Positions 8,432 through 16,428 of a stretch of DNA of 64,000 bases are shown in pieces; the first letter of the stretch is position 1; the number at the start of each line of letters is the position of its first letter. Both the position numbers and the translations under genes were made by a program. This DNA comes from Acidulodesulfobacterium sp021802425 (GTDB taxonomy: Bacteria; SZUA-79; Acidulodesulfobacterales; Acidulodesulfobacteraceae), in NCBI GenBank assembly GCA_021802425.1, contig JAJZXJ010000002.1, positions 88,370 through 152,369 of the forward strand, in the 5' to 3' direction. A model generated the notes under the pieces. That model saw only the letters and a list, made by a program, of their open reading frames with translations. It had not been told where the DNA came from and did no database searches.

Positions 8432-8971
8432 ATGTCTAGAATAGGTAAAAAAGCTATCGAGATTCCCAAAAATGTTTCCGCGGGCATTGTGGGTAATTTA
8501 TTTACATGTACGGGACCTTTGGGGAAATTAACAAAAAAACTTCCCGAAGGCATAATCGTAAAAATAGAAGGGTCAAGTATATCCGTGGCATTAAAGGATG
8601 ACAACCGCGATTTCGAAAAATATACGGGCTTAACAAGAACAATCATTGCAAACTCTGTTAGCGGCGTTGTTAACGGATTTACAAAGGAGCTGGAAATTAT
8701 CGGAGTCGGGTATAGAGCGGAAATGAAGAATAAAACCCTATCTTTAAATTTGGGGTTTTCGCATCCGATAAGTTTTATAATTCCGGAAGGGATCGGCATA
8801 AGCGTTGAAAAAAATACCTTATTGAAAATTTCCGGCTACGACAAGGAGCTTGTGGGATTTGTTGCTTCAAGGATTCGGAGTTTAAGAAAGCCGGAGCCTT
8901 ATAAGGGGAAAGGCATTAAGTATTCAAGCGAAATTATTAAAAGAAAGGTTGGCAAGGCTTCAGGAAAATAA
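8432..8971 (+). CDS. rplF: 50S ribosomal protein L6
   Basis: L6 lies near the factor-binding site. The 179 residues start MSRIGKKAIEIPKNV, and the second domain ends with the L6 signature region RKPEPYKGKGIKY. Two L6 alpha-beta domains are expected from the length. Order rpsH-rplF-rplR is standard. Confidence 0.98.
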   Translation: MSRIGKKAIEIPKNVSAGIVGNLFTCTGPLGKLTKKLPEGIIVKIEGSSISVALKDDNRDFEKYTGLTRTIIANSVSGVVNGFTKELEIIGVGYRAEMKNKTLSLNLGFSHPISFIIPEGIGISVEKNTLLKISGYDKELVGFVASRIRSLRKPEPYKGKGIKYSSEIIKRKVGKASGK

Positions 8972-8998
8972 ATAAATAGAAAAATAAAGGAATATTCT

Positions 8999-9355
8999 AT
9001 GAAAGGTAAAAGTGAAAAAAGATCCCGTAGAAAGGCGCATATAAATAAGGTTTTAAAAAATAGTACAAAACCGAGATTATGCGTTTTTAAAAGTTTAAAC
9101 AATATATATGCGCAGGTGTTTTCGCCTGACAATAAAGTCCTTGCGCAGGTTTCGTCTCTTTCAAAAGAATTAAAAGGTAAAATTGAAGGTCATGCGGGAA
9201 ATATACCGGCCGCAAAAATTGTGGGAAGCGAGATAGCCGCGTTATGCGTGCAAAAATCTATAACAGAGGTTGCATTTGATCGGAACGGCTATATTTACCA
9301 TGGAAGAGTGAAAGCTCTTGCCGATGCCGCGAGAGAAAATGGTTTGAATTTTTAG
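8999..9355 (+). CDS. rplR: 50S ribosomal protein L18
   Basis: L18 binds 5S rRNA together with L5. The 118-residue protein contains the family segment KPRLCVFKSLNNIYAQV and ends with FDRNGYIYHGRVKALADAAR, the conserved C-terminus. It is followed by rpsE after 9 bp. Confidence 0.97.
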   Translation: MKGKSEKRSRRKAHINKVLKNSTKPRLCVFKSLNNIYAQVFSPDNKVLAQVSSLSKELKGKIEGHAGNIPAAKIVGSEIAALCVQKSITEVAFDRNGYIYHGRVKALADAARENGLNF

Positions 9356-9364
9356 GAGGGTAAT

Positions 9365-9859
9365 TTGCAAAAATTAAGTATCGAAGGTTTAAATATTCAG
9401 GATAAAGTAATCCATGTTTCCCGGGTTGCCAAGGTTGTCAAGGGAGGGAGAAGGTTCGGCTTTTCCGCGTTAGTCGTCGTCGGCGACCCCGATGCAAATT
9501 TTGTCGGGATTGGACTCGGTAAGGCAAAAGAGGTACCGGAAGCGATTCGCAAGGGTTCGGAGCAGGCCAAAAAGAATATGATAAGAGTTAAAGTCCATAA
9601 GAACACTATTCCCCATGAGCAGTACGGCAAGGATGGAGCGGGTTATGTGTTTATGAAACCCGCGCCTGAAGGAACAGGTATTATCGCAGGCGGAGCAATG
9701 AGAGCAATATTTGAGCTTTCAGGGATTAAGAATGTTTACGCAAAATCTATCGGTTCATCAAATCCTCACAATGTCGCTAATGCCACATTGAAATGTATAT
9801 CATCGTTTTATTTTAAGGGCGAATTATTGAAAAGAAGAAAGAACAAGTCATTATCGTAA
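9365..9859 (+). CDS. rpsE: 30S ribosomal protein S5
   Basis: S5 contributes to the mRNA entry helicase and to decoding accuracy. The start is the TTG at 9365, behind a TAGGAGGG site. The dsRBD-like N-terminal signature GGRRFGFSALVVVGD is intact, as is the APEGTGIIAGGAMRAIFE loop. It has 164 residues. The gene that normally follows, rpmD (L30), is missing: only 25 bases separate rpsE from rplO. Confidence 0.97.
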   Translation: MQKLSIEGLNIQDKVIHVSRVAKVVKGGRRFGFSALVVVGDPDANFVGIGLGKAKEVPEAIRKGSEQAKKNMIRVKVHKNTIPHEQYGKDGAGYVFMKPAPEGTGIIAGGAMRAIFELSGIKNVYAKSIGSSNPHNVANATLKCISSFYFKGELLKRRKNKSLS

Positions 9860-9884
9860 GTAATAATAGAGGAATATAAATAAA

Positions 9885-10319
9885 ATGATAAATTTAAGCG
9901 AATTCGGCAAACATAATAACAAAAAAAGAAAGCGATTAGGAAGGGGTTCGGGATCAGGGCACGGTCAGACATCGGGAAAAGGCAATAAAGGTCAGAATGC
10001 AAGAGCCGGCGGCGGCGTCAGGCCGGGTTTTGAAGGCGGGCAGATGCCGTACATTAGAAGGGTTCCCAAAAGAGGGTTTAATAATCCATTAAAGGAACGA
10101 TATGCCATAGTCAACCTTGATGCCCTGGCAAATCTAAAAGACGGGAATATCGATATAGATGTTTTAAAACAGAACGGAATATTAAAAAAGGGCGAAAAGA
10201 GATTTAAGCTTTTGGGCAGCGGAGAGATTGATAGAAAATTGAATATAGTTTGCAATAAAATCTCGAAAAAAGCAAAGGAAAAGATAGAGAATAATGGTGG
10301 AGCCGTAAGGATAATATAA
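9885..10319 (+). CDS. rplO: 50S ribosomal protein L15
   Basis: L15 is a late-assembly protein of the large subunit. The glycine- and basic-rich N-terminus is recognisable: RLGRGSGSGHGQTSGKGNKG followed by GGVRPGFEGGQMPYIRRVPK. It has 144 residues. The stop overlaps the secY start by one base (TAATG). Confidence 0.97.
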   Translation: MINLSEFGKHNNKKRKRLGRGSGSGHGQTSGKGNKGQNARAGGGVRPGFEGGQMPYIRRVPKRGFNNPLKERYAIVNLDALANLKDGNIDIDVLKQNGILKKGEKRFKLLGSGEIDRKLNIVCNKISKKAKEKIENNGGAVRII

Positions 10320-11623
10320 TGGCGCAAAGCTTTGAAAATTTAGGGAAAATTCCGGAGTTAAGAAACCGTATTCTTTATACGCTCTTAATGTTCATAGTTT
10401 TTAGGATCGGGGTTTATATTACGACCCCGGGTGTTAATCCGGTTGCACTGACGCAATTTTTTCATGCCTCAAACAGTAATCTATTCGGGCTTTTTAATAT
10501 GTTTACGGGGGGAGCGCTATCCAGATTCTCGATATTTTCCCTGGGTATTATGCCGTATATAAGTTCTTCCATTATATTTCAAATGCTGCCCATGGTTATT
10601 CCTTCGTTAGAAAGATTACAGAAAGAGGGCGGAGATGCCGGAAGAAAAAAATTTATGCAATATATAAGATATGGGACGGTTATTCTTTCCTTATTTCAGT
10701 CTATCGGCATTAGCTACGGCATCGAATTAATGAAAAGCCCAGGCGGAATGCCCGTTGTCGGCCACCCGGGGTTAAATTTTATGATGATATCGGTAATAAC
10801 CTTAACTGCCGGTACGGTTTTTGTAATGTGGATAGGAGAAGAGATTTCGGAGCGCGGGATAGGAAACGGCATATCCCTTATAATATTCGCGGGAATTGTC
10901 GCCGCTATACCGGCGGCATTGATAAATACCGTAAAGATAGTTCAAACCGGCGAACTTAATGTGATGCTTATGGTTCTAATTGCCGCAATGATGATTCTTG
11001 TAATAGGATTTATTGTTTTTGTGGAGTCCGCCCAAAGAAGAATACCCGTTCAGTATGCTAAAAAAATGGTTGGGAGGAAATTATATTCGGGTCAAAGCAG
11101 TTATCTCCCGATAAAGGTTAATACGCCGGGCGTCATCCCTCCTATTTTTGCGATGTCGATACTTCTTTTTCCGGCTACCATTGCCAATTTTATTAAACTT
11201 CCCGCTTTCGAGGGAATATCAAGTTATTTAAACCCTGCAGGTTTGGTGTATAATATCCTGTTCGTTGCATTAATTTTTTTCTTTTGTTATTTTTATACCG
11301 CAATTACATTTAAAGTCGATGATGTTGCAGATGATTTACGTAAATACGGCGGGAATATTCCGGGAATTAAACCGGGTAAATCCACCGCCCATTACATCGA
11401 TAAAATTTTAAACAGGGTTACATTTATCGGAGCTATTTATGTTTCGGCAATTTGTTTATTACCCACTATTTTAATTAATAAATTTCATGTCCCGTTTTAC
11501 TTTGGAGGAACAGGGCTTTTGATAGTAGTGGTTGTGGCGATGGATACCATAGTTCAGATTCAATCACATTTATTATACAGGAATTATGATAGTTTGCTTA
11601 AAAAAGTTTCAAAAAAGAAATAA
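10319..11623 (+). CDS. secY: protein translocase subunit SecY
   Basis: SecY is the channel of the Sec translocon in the inner membrane. The 434-residue sequence has the expected ten hydrophobic segments, the plug-region family segment SRFSIFSLGIMPYISSSI, and the cytoplasmic loop KPGKSTAHYIDKILNRVT before the last helices. It belongs to the spc block, with translational coupling to rplO. secE and secG are not in the window. Confidence 0.98.
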   Translation: MAQSFENLGKIPELRNRILYTLLMFIVFRIGVYITTPGVNPVALTQFFHASNSNLFGLFNMFTGGALSRFSIFSLGIMPYISSSIIFQMLPMVIPSLERLQKEGGDAGRKKFMQYIRYGTVILSLFQSIGISYGIELMKSPGGMPVVGHPGLNFMMISVITLTAGTVFVMWIGEEISERGIGNGISLIIFAGIVAAIPAALINTVKIVQTGELNVMLMVLIAAMMILVIGFIVFVESAQRRIPVQYAKKMVGRKLYSGQSSYLPIKVNTPGVIPPIFAMSILLFPATIANFIKLPAFEGISSYLNPAGLVYNILFVALIFFFCYFYTAITFKVDDVADDLRKYGGNIPGIKPGKSTAHYIDKILNRVTFIGAIYVSAICLLPTILINKFHVPFYFGGTGLLIVVVVAMDTIVQIQSHLLYRNYDSLLKKVSKKK

Positions 11624-11687
11624 TAATATTCCGGTTTTTTTAATTAACGGGGGTATGAAAATTAATAATTTCAATTTGAGGTGAAAA

Positions 11688-12335
11688 ATGAAGAGCAGGA
11701 TTTTTATTTTAATCGGTCCTCCCGGGGCGGGCAAGGGAACTCAGGCTAAAAATATTGCAAATTTAAAGGATTTTGTTCTTATTTCCACCGGCGACCTTTT
11801 AAGAGAAAATGTGGAAAAAAAGACCGAACTTGGAATTACCGCGAAATCGTACATGGATAAAGGGGAACTTGTTCCCACCGAATTAGTTGCCCGTATGATA
11901 AAAGCCAATATCAAACAGAATATCGGCAGAAACGGGTTTTTATTTGACGGGTTTCCAAGGGATTTAGCGCAGAATGCTCTTTTAAGCGAGATGCTGAAAG
12001 AATTTAATCTGGATGTTGACAAGGTAATTTATATAGATGTGAAAGATGAAGCAATTTATGAAAGGCTCACTAACAGGAGGATATGTCCTAAATGTAAAAA
12101 GGTTTATCACATGAAGTATAATCCTCCGAAACATGACGAGTTATGCGACGATTGCAATGTATCTCTTATCGTCAGAGACGACGACAAAATAGATGTAATT
12201 AAGAAAAGATTGGAAGTTTACCACAAATCGACCCAACCGTTAGTCGATTATTTTGAGAAGAGCGGCAGAATTACTAAAATTAATGGCGAAAGAACGCCTA
12301 AAGAAGTTGAGGGTGAGATTATTTCGAATATATAA
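11688..12335 (+). CDS. adk: adenylate kinase, zinc-LID type
   Basis: Adenylate kinase interconverts AMP plus ATP and two ADP in the cytoplasm. The P-loop GPPGAGKGTQ is at residues about 9-18, FDGFPRD is the substrate-binding segment, and the LID carries four Cys (CPKC ... CDDC), so it is the structural-zinc form. Length 215 residues. The secY-adk-map-infA order is common in bacteria. Confidence 0.98.
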   Translation: MKSRIFILIGPPGAGKGTQAKNIANLKDFVLISTGDLLRENVEKKTELGITAKSYMDKGELVPTELVARMIKANIKQNIGRNGFLFDGFPRDLAQNALLSEMLKEFNLDVDKVIYIDVKDEAIYERLTNRRICPKCKKVYHMKYNPPKHDELCDDCNVSLIVRDDDKIDVIKKRLEVYHKSTQPLVDYFEKSGRITKINGERTPKEVEGEIISNI

Positions 12336-12342
12336 GTATTAA

Positions 12343-13083
12343 ATGATAAATCTTAAAAGTGAAGTTGATATCGAAGGAATAAGGAATGCAGGGATAATTG
12401 TCAGAAAAGTGCTTAATGAACTATCGAGCATTACCAAGCCGGGAATTGCAACAATGGAGTATAACAGCGTCTGCGAAGAGATTGCATTTTCTATGAATGC
12501 CGTGCCGGCATTTAAAGGATATAACGGATTTCCTTATTCGGTATGCGTTTCGGTCAACGAAGAAGTCGTTCACGGTTTTCCGTCAAAAAGAAGGCTTAGA
12601 GAAGGTGATATCGTAAGTATCGATTTTGGATCGTATTACAAAGATTACTATGCCGATGCCGCTATTACCGTTGCGGTTGGGGATATTTCAAATAAAGCCT
12701 TAAAGCTGATGGAAATAACAAAAGAGGCATTAAATCTTGGAATATCTAAGGCTGTGCCGGGGAATAAACTTAACGATATTTCAAGGATAATCGAAGAATA
12801 TGTCGTGAAAAATAATTTTGCGGTTGTGAGAGACTTTGTGGGGCATGGGGTTGGATTTAAATTGCACGAAGATCCCCAGGTTCCCAATTATTATATTAAA
12901 GATAACGATATGTTACTGGAAGAAGGGTTGGTTATAGCGATTGAGCCCATGGTAAACGAATTTGGTTATAAAGTTAAAGTTAAGAAGAACGGATGGACAG
13001 TTGTTACGCGGGATAAAGGCCTATCGGCGCACTTCGAACATACAGTTGCTATAACAAAAGAAGGTCCGCAAATCTTAACATAA
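12343..13083 (+). CDS. map: methionine aminopeptidase, type I
   Basis: This enzyme removes the initiator Met from new proteins. The pita-bread fold metal ligands are visible: D in SIDFGSYYKDYYADAA (two Asp), H in GHGVGFKLHEDP, E in IAIEPMV and the last E in HFEHTVAI. There is no N-terminal zinc finger and the length, 246 residues, fits type Ia. No clear ribosome site precedes the ATG at 12343; it starts 7 bases after adk and may depend on coupling. Confidence 0.97.
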   Translation: MINLKSEVDIEGIRNAGIIVRKVLNELSSITKPGIATMEYNSVCEEIAFSMNAVPAFKGYNGFPYSVCVSVNEEVVHGFPSKRRLREGDIVSIDFGSYYKDYYADAAITVAVGDISNKALKLMEITKEALNLGISKAVPGNKLNDISRIIEEYVVKNNFAVVRDFVGHGVGFKLHEDPQVPNYYIKDNDMLLEEGLVIAIEPMVNEFGYKVKVKKNGWTVVTRDKGLSAHFEHTVAITKEGPQILT

Positions 13084-13094
13084 GGAAAAACTTA

Positions 13095-13316
13095 ATGGCA
13101 AGCAAGGAAGATTTGATAGAGGTCGAAGGAACGGTTGTGGAACCGTTGCCCAATGCAATGTTTAGGGTTGAACTCGAAAATGGACACAAGGTATTGGCTC
13201 ACATATCAGGGAAAATGCGCATGCATTACATTAAAATTCTTCCAGGCGATAAAGTGACCGTTCAGCTTTCACCTTATGATTTAACCCGGGGACGAATTAT
13301 ATTTAGAAGTAAGTAA
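13095..13316 (+). CDS. infA: translation initiation factor IF-1
   Basis: IF-1 blocks the A site during initiation. The 73-residue S1/OB-fold protein has the family sequence IEVEGTVVEPLPNAMFRVEL, then HISGKMRMHYIKILPGDKV and LTRGRIIFR. It lies in its usual place between map and rpmJ. Confidence 0.98.
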   Translation: MASKEDLIEVEGTVVEPLPNAMFRVELENGHKVLAHISGKMRMHYIKILPGDKVTVQLSPYDLTRGRIIFRSK

Positions 13317-13356
13317 ATAAAATAAAAGTAAAAAGAAATTATAAAGGAGTTTAAAA

Positions 13357-13470
13357 TTGAAAGTCAGATCTTCGGTTAAAAAAATATGCGATAAATGCAA
13401 GGTTGTAAAGAGAAAGGGCGTTGTAAGAATAATTTGTGAAAATCCAAAACATAAACAGCGTCAAGGTTAA
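13357..13470 (+). CDS. rpmJ: 50S ribosomal protein L36, zinc type
   Basis: A 37-residue protein read from a TTG at 13357, with AAAGGAG a few bases upstream. It begins MKVRSSVKKICDKCK and ends CENPKHKQRQG, giving the C-x2-C ... C-x4-H zinc site of the C-plus form of L36. L36 binds 23S rRNA in the large subunit. It lies between infA and rpsM, the standard location. Confidence 0.96.
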   Translation: MKVRSSVKKICDKCKVVKRKGVVRIICENPKHKQRQG

Positions 13471-13482
13471 TAAGGAGGAAAA

Positions 13483-13848
13483 ATGGCCAGAATTTCAGGA
13501 ATTGACCTGCCAAAGGATAAAAGAATCGAAATTGCCTTAACTTATATTTTTGGGCTGGGGAGATCATTGTCGAAAAGAATTTTAGAAAAAGCCGATATCA
13601 GCCCGGATTTAAAGGCGAAAGATTTGACCGATGTCCAGGTTAACCTCATAAGGCAAATAATTGACGGTGAATATAAGGTTGAGGGTGATTTAAGAAGGGA
13701 AATCCAGATGAACATAAAAAGGTTAATCGATATCGGGAGCTACAGAGGTCTCAGACATAAAAGAGGATTGCCCGTAAGAGGACAGAGAACAAAAACTAAT
13801 GCCAGAACAAGAAAAGGACCGAGGAAATCTACAACCTCAGGCAAATAA
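13483..13848 (+). CDS. rpsM: 30S ribosomal protein S13
   Basis: S13 contacts the P-site tRNA and forms bridges to the 50S. The 121 residues begin MARISGIDLPKDKRIEIALT and end with the conserved basic tail RGLRHKRGLPVRGQRTKTNA. It opens the alpha block after rpmJ with a GGAGG ribosome site. Confidence 0.98.
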   Translation: MARISGIDLPKDKRIEIALTYIFGLGRSLSKRILEKADISPDLKAKDLTDVQVNLIRQIIDGEYKVEGDLRREIQMNIKRLIDIGSYRGLRHKRGLPVRGQRTKTNARTRKGPRKSTTSGK

Positions 13849-13884
13849 CTTTTTTAATAACGATTTTATTTTTAAGAGGTATAA

Positions 13885-14280
13885 ATGGCGAATACAAAAA
13901 AAAATATAGTAAAAAAGAAAAAAGAAAAGAAAAATATTCAAAATGCAATTGCTCACATAAAATCGACATTTAACAACACGATTGTTTGCATAACCGATTT
14001 AAGCGGCAATGTTCTTGCATGGTCTAGCGCAGGAACAAGCGGATTTAAGGGCTCCAGGAAAAGCACCCCTTATGCGGGACAGGTTGCAGCCGAACAGGTG
14101 GCTAAAAAAGTATCCGATTACGGGGTTTCCAATATCGAAGTATTCATTAAAGGTCCTGGAGGAGGAAGGGAATCGGCTCTTAGAGCCCTTCAAAGTTCCG
14201 GTTTTAACATTACAATGATTAAAGATGTAACGCCTATACCGCATAACGGATGCAGGCCCCCGAAAAGGAGAAGGGTGTAA
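13885..14280 (+). CDS. rpsK: 30S ribosomal protein S11
   Basis: S11 lies on the 30S platform by the E site. After a lysine-rich N-terminus, the 131 residues show FNNTIVCITDLSGNVLAWSS, the KGSRKSTPYA segment and the C-terminal PHNGCRPPKRRRV, all characteristic of S11. Confidence 0.98.
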   Translation: MANTKKNIVKKKKEKKNIQNAIAHIKSTFNNTIVCITDLSGNVLAWSSAGTSGFKGSRKSTPYAGQVAAEQVAKKVSDYGVSNIEVFIKGPGGGRESALRALQSSGFNITMIKDVTPIPHNGCRPPKRRRV

Positions 14281-14306
14281 CTATATAAAAATTTACGAGG
14301 TGAAAT

Positions 14307-14933
14307 GTGGCTAAATATAACGATGCCGTTTGCAAAATCTGCAGAAGAGAAGGGGCAAAGCTCTTTTTAAAAGGTGACAGATGTTATTCCGATAAATGTT
14401 CATATGATAAAAGAGAATATGCTCCAGGCGAACATAAAGGCGCCAGGAGAAAATTATCGGAGTACGGGGAGCAATTAAGGGAAAAACAGAAATTAAAAAG
14501 AACATACGGACTTCTGGAAAGGCAATTTAAAAAAACATATAGAACCGGTGAAAAAATGAAAGGAATAACCGGTGAAAATTTGCTGTCTTTATTGGAAAGA
14601 AGGCTTGATAATGCGGTTTATGCTTTTGGATTTGCAAATTCAAGGAAATTAGCAAGACTTTTGGTTGCACACGGGCATTTTACGGTTAACGGAAGAAAGG
14701 TAAATATTCCTTCATATGTTTTAAAGCCGGGTGATGAAGTTATGGTATGCGAAAAGAGTAGAAAATGTGATCTTATCAACAGTTCATTGGAGTCTTCCGT
14801 GAGAAAGATGCGCCCCGGATATTTCGAACTGGATAAGGATGCATATAAAGGCGTGATAAAGAGCATTCCGGAAAGAGACGAAATTATCTCGACAGCTAAT
14901 GAGAAACTTATAGTCGAGCTTTATTCTAAATAG
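14307..14933 (+). CDS. rpsD: 30S ribosomal protein S4, zinc type
   Basis: S4 starts 16S 5'-domain assembly and binds rRNA with an S4 domain (residues about 95-160, LLERRLDNAVYAFGFANSR and LVAHGHFTVNGRKVN). Cysteines near the N-terminus (C10, C13, C26 and C31 by my count) form a zinc-binding pattern. The start is GTG at 14307 behind a GAGG site. It has 208 residues. Confidence 0.97.
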   Translation: MAKYNDAVCKICRREGAKLFLKGDRCYSDKCSYDKREYAPGEHKGARRKLSEYGEQLREKQKLKRTYGLLERQFKKTYRTGEKMKGITGENLLSLLERRLDNAVYAFGFANSRKLARLLVAHGHFTVNGRKVNIPSYVLKPGDEVMVCEKSRKCDLINSSLESSVRKMRPGYFELDKDAYKGVIKSIPERDEIISTANEKLIVELYSK

Positions 14934-14965
14934 ACAGGCGCCTAATAAAAAATTTTGGAGGCAAT

Positions 14966-15970
14966 ATGAAAAAAAATTGGCTTTCGCTTATTAAGCCAAA
15001 AAAAATCGAGTTTGAAAAAGAAACATACACGGATTATTATGGAAAATTAGTAGTCGAACCTTTAGAAAGAGGGTTTGGAGTTACCGTTGGTAATTCACTC
15101 AGGAGGGTTCTTTTGTCTTCGATAGTCGGCTATAAGATATCGGAGGTTAAAATAGACGGCATATCCCATGAATTTTCACCTGTTCCGGGTATTGCGGAAG
15201 ATGTCTCGGAAATTATTTTAAATTTAAAAGATATTGATTTCAACATGACTGCGGGCGAGCCGGAATTAGTATATCTTGACATAGATAGGGAAGGAGATGT
15301 TTATGCTTCGGATATAAAAACATCTCAAAATATTGAAGTTGTCAATAAAGAAAAAAAGATATTAAGGATAGCAAAGGGCGGCCATTTTAAAGCCGAGATG
15401 CTTGTCAGGGGCGGAAGAGGGTATGTGCCGAGCGAACTCAATACGCGGGAGGACGCGCCGATTGGAACGATAACCTTAGATGTGGCTTATTCCCCGATTA
15501 AAAAGGTTACAATGGATGTATCTTACGCAAGAGTCGGCGGAATAACGGACTATGATAAGCTTGTAATGGAGATATATACCAATGGATTTATTACTCCTGA
15601 GGATGCGCTTAACGAATCGGCTTTGATTTTACAGGAACAGATTTCGGTTTTTGTTGCCTTCGAGGAAATGGAGCAGTTAATTGAAAAAAAACCGCAATTC
15701 GAAAACGAAAAACCTAAAGAAAATCAGATAAACGAAAATCTTTTTAAAAATGTCGATGAGCTTGAACTTTCGGTTAGATCCGCAAATTGTCTAAAAAACG
15801 CCAATATAAAAACCATTTATGAGCTTGTTCAAAAAACCGAGGGAGAAATGCTTAGAACAAAGAATTTCGGAAGAAAATCTCTTAATGAGATAAAAGAGGT
15901 TTTGTCCACAATGGGTTTAAATTTTGGAATGAAACTTGACAATGTAAGTATCCAAAAACAAGAGAAATAA
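14966..15970 (+). CDS. rpoA: DNA-directed RNA polymerase alpha subunit
   Basis: Alpha dimerises to nucleate RNA polymerase assembly. The N-terminal domain shows VEPLERGFGVTVGNSLRRVL, the classic signature. The C-terminal domain (about 255-330), which contacts UP elements and activators, includes LELSVRSANCLKNANIKTI and KNFGRKSLNEIKEVL. It has 334 residues and follows rpsD as usual. Confidence 0.98.
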   Translation: MKKNWLSLIKPKKIEFEKETYTDYYGKLVVEPLERGFGVTVGNSLRRVLLSSIVGYKISEVKIDGISHEFSPVPGIAEDVSEIILNLKDIDFNMTAGEPELVYLDIDREGDVYASDIKTSQNIEVVNKEKKILRIAKGGHFKAEMLVRGGRGYVPSELNTREDAPIGTITLDVAYSPIKKVTMDVSYARVGGITDYDKLVMEIYTNGFITPEDALNESALILQEQISVFVAFEEMEQLIEKKPQFENEKPKENQINENLFKNVDELELSVRSANCLKNANIKTIYELVQKTEGEMLRTKNFGRKSLNEIKEVLSTMGLNFGMKLDNVSIQKQEK

Positions 15971-15995
15971 TTTATTATAAATATAGAGGTATTCA

Positions 15996-16361
15996 ATGCG
16001 TCACAGGAAAATTAAAACCAGGTTAAACAGAACATCTTCACATAGAACCTCGCTTTTAAGAAATATGGCGTCCTCTCTTATAGAACATGAAAGGATTGAG
16101 ACCACTCTGCCGAAGGCAAAGGTCCTGAGAAGCTATGTAGAAAAACTTATTACAATAGGCAAAATAGATTCCGTTGCCAAAAGAAGGCTTGCATTTTCAA
16201 GGCTTAGAAGTAAAGGGGCTACTACTAAGCTTTTTAAAGAGTTGGGGCCGAGATATAAAGATAGGCCGGGAGGATATGTCAGGATTATAAAAACAGGTTT
16301 TAGGCCCGGAGATTTAAGTCCTATGGGTTTTATAGAATTTGTCGTGAAAGAAGAAAAATAG
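15996..16361 (+). CDS. rplQ: 50S ribosomal protein L17
   Basis: L17 is found near the tunnel exit. The 121 residues begin MRHRKIKTRLNRTSSHR with the RLNRTSSHR-type signature and continue RNMASSLIEHERIETTLPKA. It closes the alpha block. I see no convincing rho-independent terminator in the 67 bases before trpE. Confidence 0.97.
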   Translation: MRHRKIKTRLNRTSSHRTSLLRNMASSLIEHERIETTLPKAKVLRSYVEKLITIGKIDSVAKRRLAFSRLRSKGATTKLFKELGPRYKDRPGGYVRIIKTGFRPGDLSPMGFIEFVVKEEK

Positions 16362-16428
16362 TCCTGCAAATTGTTCATAGGCAACAAACTATAATAAAGA
16401 TTAAAAGTATGATATAATCATCACTGTT

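Noticed and set aside
16362..16428. Promoter or terminator between rplQ and trpE
   Set aside because: TATAAT-like elements occur at 16390-16395 and 16413-16418, but none has a good -35 at proper spacing; the only inverted repeat (TTGTT/AACAA) is too short for a terminator. I cannot tell whether trpE starts a new transcript.
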